From an uncultured Erysipelotrichaceae bacterium (GTDB lineage Bacteria; Bacillota_I; Bacilli_A; Erysipelotrichales; Erysipelotrichaceae): a DNA stretch of 17,172 nucleotides. A model generated the notes under the pieces. It was not told the DNA's origin, ran no database searches, and saw only the letters and a program-made list of their open reading frames with translations. Below are positions 14,009 to 17,172 of this stretch, piece by piece. The DNA is taken from NCBI GenBank assembly GCA_902803275.1, contig CADCPE010000053.1, positions 1 through 17,172 on the forward strand. Reading direction: 5' to 3'. The position numbers were made by a program, and so were the translations under genes. The stretch's first letter is position 1, and each line of letters starts with the position of its first letter.

Positions 14009-15017
14009 AGATACCCTTTACATATTTTCTGTATACCGGAAGCATACCGATCTTCGAAGGGTTCTGCCCCGGAAGTGACATCAGATCATAACCCGGCAGA
14101 TAGTTTCCTTCGATCAAAAGCGGTCCGTCTTCACTGATCGCCACATCCCAGCCGTTGTATCTTATTTCCGGTATCAGCATCGCCGCTTCTTTGACCATGG
14201 CCTTGGCTTCGTTCCAGTATGGCAGCTGATAGCCTACAAGCTTCATGTGCGTCATCGGATGTTCCTCATAAAGGACAAGATTAAGATCTGAAGCCGGATA
14301 AAGGATCTTTCCGGTATCAAGATCGATCGGCGTGGACATGCCACCTGCGTGGTGATTGTCAACTACCGAACCGTTGTTGCCCAGCCTTAAGATGGCATAG
14401 ATCACGTCAACATCATCATCTGTCTTGATGGTCAGGATTCTGTAGGTATTGACCGAATACGGATATAATCTGGAGATATCGGGATGCTGCTTCACGACTT
14501 CTTCCACAAGGTAAGCCTTTTTACTTAAAATCAGATCATAGAGTTCCTTTACAGAAGAATAATCCTTGACATAGAGTTTCTCGACACCGGTACCGCCGGT
14601 CTCGTTGATCGGCTTGATCATCATGTCGTCATGTTTTCTGCAGAACGCTTCAAATTCTTCCAGTGAAGTCTTGCGCATATCCAGCCAGTCTCTTTTCAGA
14701 TAATCAGAAAAGAATTCATTGAATTCGATCTTGTCATCGACGATATGATAGTAGTCAGGATTATTAAGAGCTCGAACGATGATGTTGTTGTTGGTGCGGT
14801 TCACATATGTCGAACGCTGCTGATCACTGAGTTCATAGAAGCGGTACAGCTTGTAGTCGTTGAAACCGGCGCCGAATTTCATGCCGCAGTAGATAATATC
14901 ATAAAGCAGTCTGATCCTGGAGATGCCGCTTTCTTTATGGATCTCATTGATGATATTGAAGAGATTTCTGTAATCCATATTCAGGATTCTTTTGAAAATG
15001 TAAATAAGTCTTTTCAT
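14007..15017 (-). CDS. sugar-transfer-associated ATP-grasp family ligase
   Basis: A 336-residue ATP-grasp protein resembling the ATPgrasp_ST family. The N-terminal basic helix and CGMKFGAGFNDYKLYRFYEL are family-typical. ATP-site features are Lys135 in MIKP, the Gly loop GGTGVEKL (141-148), the hinge LVEE (170-173), NTYRI (190-194), and the metal ligands in LIEGNYLPG (Glu303, Asn305). All are intact, so it should ligate a carboxylate to an amine or hydroxyl through an acyl phosphate; the substrate is unknown. The ATG at 15017 was chosen by the family N-terminus. It has no ribosome binding site, and the -10 is 10 bases upstream, suggesting a leaderless mRNA. A longer start at 15056 is unlikely. 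Members are often found in surface-polysaccharide loci; here the divergent partner is murT-gatD, suggesting cell-wall work (inference). Confidence 0.82.
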   Translation of the reverse strand: MKRLIYIFKRILNMDYRNLFNIINEIHKESGISRIRLLYDIIYCGMKFGAGFNDYKLYRFYELSDQQRSTYVNRTNNNIIVRALNNPDYYHIVDDKIEFNEFFSDYLKRDWLDMRKTSLEEFEAFCRKHDDMMIKPINETGGTGVEKLYVKDYSSVKELYDLILSKKAYLVEEVVKQHPDISRLYPYSVNTYRILTIKTDDDVDVIYAILRLGNNGSVVDNHHAGGMSTPIDLDTGKILYPASDLNLVLYEEHPMTHMKLVGYQLPYWNEAKAMVKEAAMLIPEIRYNGWDVAISEDGPLLIEGNYLPGYDLMSLPGQNPSKIGMLPVYRKYVKGI

Positions 15018-15027
15018 AGCTAAAATA

Positions 15028-15056
15028 ATTCTACACTTTAATACTTCCAATGACAA
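15028..15056 (-). promoter_or_regulatory. promoter of the ATP-grasp gene
   Basis: On the minus strand TTGTCA (15051-15056, 5/6), a 17-base spacer and TAGAAT (15028-15033, 5/6). The start point is predicted near 15021, about 4 bases before the ATG at 15017. Confidence 0.7.
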
Positions 15057-15057
15057 A

Positions 15058-15084
15058 TTATCATTATGGTATACATGTTATAAT
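15058..15084 (+). promoter_or_regulatory. extended -10 promoter of murT-gatD
   Basis: TGTTATAAT (15076-15084) is a perfect extended -10. The -35 is poor; TTATCA (15058-15063) with a 15-base spacer is the best candidate. The predicted start near 15091 gives a leader of about 13 bases, with AAAGGA ending one base before the ATG. Confidence 0.65.
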
Positions 15085-15103
15085 TTATGAGTAATAAAAG
15101 GAC

Positions 15104-16462
15104 ATGAAAAGTATTAATTACTATCTGGGATTATGGGCCGGAAAGCTGGCTGTTGCAGCTTTCACTTTAAAAGGAGATCCCAACTGTGACAGGCCCGGCA
15201 TCCTGGCGCGCAGATTTGACGAAAACTTCATTGCGGATGCGGATAAACCACAGCTGGTTTTGCTGATCAGCGGTACCAACGGCAAAAGCAGTGTCACCAA
15301 TATCATCAATTCCATGTATAAGAAGATCGGCATCAAGACCGCCTGCAACGAAGCGGGAAACAACACCTTTGCGGGTGAAGCCTGGACAATGCTCAAAGCC
15401 AACAGTATCTTCGGCAAAGCTAAAGTCGATGCGATAGTCATGGAAGCCGATGAGCTTTTTTCAAGGATCACCTTTCCGCAGATCAGGCCTGACTGCATGA
15501 TCATCACCAATCTGGGCAGAGATTCGATGTTCAAAAACGGCAATCCTGAGATCCCCTATTCAAGTCTGCAGGATGCGATCAGAAAGCTCCCTGAGACAAA
15601 GCTGTTTCTCAATGCGGATGATCCTTTAAGCTGTTTCCTGGGAGAAAACAATAAAAGGATCTATTACGGTGTAGCTGCTATCGATGCCAAAGGTCCAAAA
15701 ACACAAAGCAGGGATTTTACGGTCTGTCCAAGATGCGCAGGCATTCCCAGATACAGATATGTCAATTACCGCCATATCGGACAGTTTTATTGTCCTGACT
15801 GCGGTCTGAGTTCACCTGTACCTGATTATCTTTGCACAAGATATGATTCAGATAAAATGAGCGTAAAGGAAGAAAACTGCGAATATGAATATCCCGTCAT
15901 TTCCGATACGATCTACACCATATACAATGAAACGTCGATCATCGCCTATTTCAGAACGATGGGATACAGTCCGGAAAAGATCAGCGAGATGCTTAATGAT
16001 ATAAAGCTTCCGAAGATCAGAGAAGAGATCATTGAAGCTGATGGCATAAAGATCATAAGAAGAGCGATGAAAGGCCAGAATGCCTATGCGGCCAGTACAG
16101 TACTTGAAGCCTTGAGCGAAACTGACGGCAGCAAGGAAGTCATACTGATGCTGGATGAGATTCCTGATGAGACAGGGCTTGAAACGATCTGCTGGATCTG
16201 GGATACCAATTTTGAACTGCTCAATGATCCAAACATAAAGAAGATCATCGTCAGCGGCAAGCGCCATCTCGATCATCGCCTAAGGCTCCTTGAGGCCGGG
16301 ATCGATCCTGATAAGCTCGTCGATGTTGAAGACGATGAAGAGATCTGTCCTCATCTGATCAAGGATGTTCAAAACATCTTCGTATTGTATGACATCATGG
16401 CTTTAAAACGCAGCAGAGCCGTATGTGAAAACATCATAAAAGAAATAAAGGCAGAACAATGA
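15104..16462 (+). CDS. murT: MurT-like Mur ligase subunit (lipid II isoglutaminyl synthase type), divergent
   Basis: A 452-residue Mur-ligase-fold protein. Residues 57-63 are the ATP loop GTNGKSS. A four-Cys zinc ribbon is inserted in the central domain: CPRC (Cys208, Cys211) and CPDC (Cys230, Cys233). The C-terminal DUF1727-type domain has CWIWDTNFELL (363-373). In known MurT-GatD complexes, MurT activates the alpha-carboxyl of D-Glu in lipid II with ATP, and GatD supplies ammonia. Here several usually conserved blocks deviate: RDQLDRYGE is RDSMFKNGN (139-147), KNPAGxN is RAMKGQN (320-326), and DGTDVSWIWD is GLETICWIWD (358-367), which removes the Asp thought to complete the GatD triad. The canonical forms are from memory. 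AAAGGA lies only one base before the ATG, but the N-terminus aligns with MurT proteins. gatD follows with an ATGA overlap. Confidence 0.85.
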   Translation: MKSINYYLGLWAGKLAVAAFTLKGDPNCDRPGILARRFDENFIADADKPQLVLLISGTNGKSSVTNIINSMYKKIGIKTACNEAGNNTFAGEAWTMLKANSIFGKAKVDAIVMEADELFSRITFPQIRPDCMIITNLGRDSMFKNGNPEIPYSSLQDAIRKLPETKLFLNADDPLSCFLGENNKRIYYGVAAIDAKGPKTQSRDFTVCPRCAGIPRYRYVNYRHIGQFYCPDCGLSSPVPDYLCTRYDSDKMSVKEENCEYEYPVISDTIYTIYNETSIIAYFRTMGYSPEKISEMLNDIKLPKIREEIIEADGIKIIRRAMKGQNAYAASTVLEALSETDGSKEVILMLDEIPDETGLETICWIWDTNFELLNDPNIKKIIVSGKRHLDHRLRLLEAGIDPDKLVDVEDDEEICPHLIKDVQNIFVLYDIMALKRSRAVCENIIKEIKAEQ

Positions 16463-17172
16463 GCGTTGAGATACTATATAGTGAACTTGGTTTATATTAT
16501 GGAGACCATGGCAATATTGCCTATCTTTCAAAATGCCTTAAGAATGAAGAGTTCATCTATACCGGAAACAAGGATGTTCCGGCTTTTGTGGATACGAAAG
16601 TCGATATGGTATATCTGGGTTCTCTTTCGGAAAACAAGCAGCTCATCGCAATTGACAGACTGATAAGATACAAAGAAATCATCAGGCAAAGGATAAACGA
16701 GAATGTGATCTTTCTGTTTACCGGAAATGCGATGGAGATTCTGGGCAGGTATATCGAAACAGAAGGCAACGAAAAGATCGAGTGTCTTGGCCTATATGAT
16801 TTCTACTCCAAAAGAGACATAAACAAAAGAAACAACTATCTCTTCCTGGGAAAATACAACGGTTATGACATCGTAGGCAACAAATCACAGTATTCCTTAT
16901 GCTACGGAAATTTTGATAGACCATTTGCCGAAGTCACAAAAGGCATGGGCAACAACGCCGATGATCGATATGAAGGCATTCACGATCACAATCTGTTTGC
17001 CACATATCTGCTTGGTCCTTTCCTGGTTTTGAATCCGCTGTTTACTCAGGAGATCATTAAGATGATAGATCCCGAAAATGAGCTATCCTTTAAGGATGAA
17101 ATAATGAAAGCATATAATAAGAGGGTCGAGCAGATGAACAACCCTAAACTGGTCTATACCCTGCACGAACAC
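16459..17172 (+). CDS. gatD: GatD-like glutamine amidotransferase homologue lacking catalytic Cys and His (3' end beyond window)
   Basis: The frame is open from the ATG at 16459 to the window edge (238 codons, no stop). It overlaps murT by ATGA. It is colinear with GatD, including LYYGDHGNI at the N-terminus, ECLGLYDFYS (109-117), VTKGMGNNADDRYEGI (159-174) and ATYLLGPFLVLNP (181-193). The active-site motifs have changed. The nucleophile elbow ICGGYQ is TGNAME (88-93), with Gly89 where Cys is expected. GTYLHGP is ATYLLGP, with Leu185 where the catalytic His is expected. The GGGxDREQ motif is GSLSENKQ (54-61), and the ENHxG region is NKSQY (141-145). No other Cys falls in the elbow. It therefore looks like a pseudo-glutaminase that still pairs with MurT. 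The sequence is otherwise in a clean open frame with codon use like its neighbours, so this is not a decayed gene. Confidence 0.85.
   Translation, partial: MSVEILYSELGLYYGDHGNIAYLSKCLKNEEFIYTGNKDVPAFVDTKVDMVYLGSLSENKQLIAIDRLIRYKEIIRQRINENVIFLFTGNAMEILGRYIETEGNEKIECLGLYDFYSKRDINKRNNYLFLGKYNGYDIVGNKSQYSLCYGNFDRPFAEVTKGMGNNADDRYEGIHDHNLFATYLLGPFLVLNPLFTQEIIKMIDPENELSFKDEIMKAYNKRVEQMNNPKLVYTLHEH

Noticed and set aside
15848..16276. A 142-codon minus-strand frame opposite murT
   Set aside because: Shadow of MurT; no start signal or family resemblance.
16466..16663. A 65-codon plus-strand open frame at the start of gatD
   Set aside because: It is out of frame with the GatD reading frame from 16459, which aligns to GatD along its length.
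16459..17172. gatD as a decaying pseudogene
   Set aside because: The frame is open for 238 codons, keeps the ATGA overlap with murT and conserves non-catalytic GatD blocks, so selective loss of the active site is more likely.
1..17172. CRISPR arrays, insertion sequences, phage or defence islands
   Set aside because: No spaced direct repeats, transposase, integrase or terminal inverted repeats were seen; gene content is housekeeping.

Overview
The window looks like chromosomal DNA from a low-to-moderate GC Bacillota (Firmicute). The signs are AGGAGG-type ribosome binding sites, TTGACA/TATAAT promoters, a CIRCE heat-shock operator, strong U-tract terminators and a MurT/GatD pair. Gene content and style suggest Erysipelotrichia or a relative, but that placement is an inference. 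I see no mobile element, phage gene, CRISPR array or rRNA. Genes are very tightly packed, and no gap exceeds about 160 bases.

Layout. Position 1 to about 2.5 kb (minus strand): the start of a rubrerythrin gene, a small polytopic membrane protein, an acyltransferase with an HxxxDG motif, and tRNA-Arg(CCU), which appears to share the acyltransferase transcript. 2.5-7.6 kb (minus): an ABC exporter half-transporter, groES-groEL under a CIRCE-overlapped promoter, and a membrane-anchored protein with a C-terminal papain-like amidase domain. 7.7-13.98 kb: a complete aspartate-to-threonine pathway in two divergent operons, hom-lysC-asd on minus and thrC-thrB-ACT protein on plus. Their promoters overlap almost completely next to an 18-bp palindrome. 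14.0-17.17 kb: an ATP-grasp ligase (minus) divergent from murT-gatD (plus); gatD runs off the window.

The most unusual item is the murT-gatD pair. GatD is colinear with the glutaminase subunit of lipid II isoglutaminyl synthase, but the nucleophilic Cys position is Gly and the catalytic His position is Leu. The GGGxD and ENHxG motifs are also eroded, and MurT has lost the Asp expected to complete the triad. The pair should not be able to make ammonia from glutamine. One testable idea is that it now joins another amine, for example a bridge amino acid as in type-B peptidoglycan, to the D-Glu alpha-carboxyl, possibly with the divergent ATP-grasp ligase.

Other points: probable leaderless mRNAs for the amidase and ATP-grasp genes, terminator hairpins whose loops carry -35-like hexamers for the next gene, an extra CIRCE half-site, a homoserine dehydrogenase without a normal ACT domain beside a stand-alone ACT/HTH protein, and a tRNA-mRNA fusion transcript.
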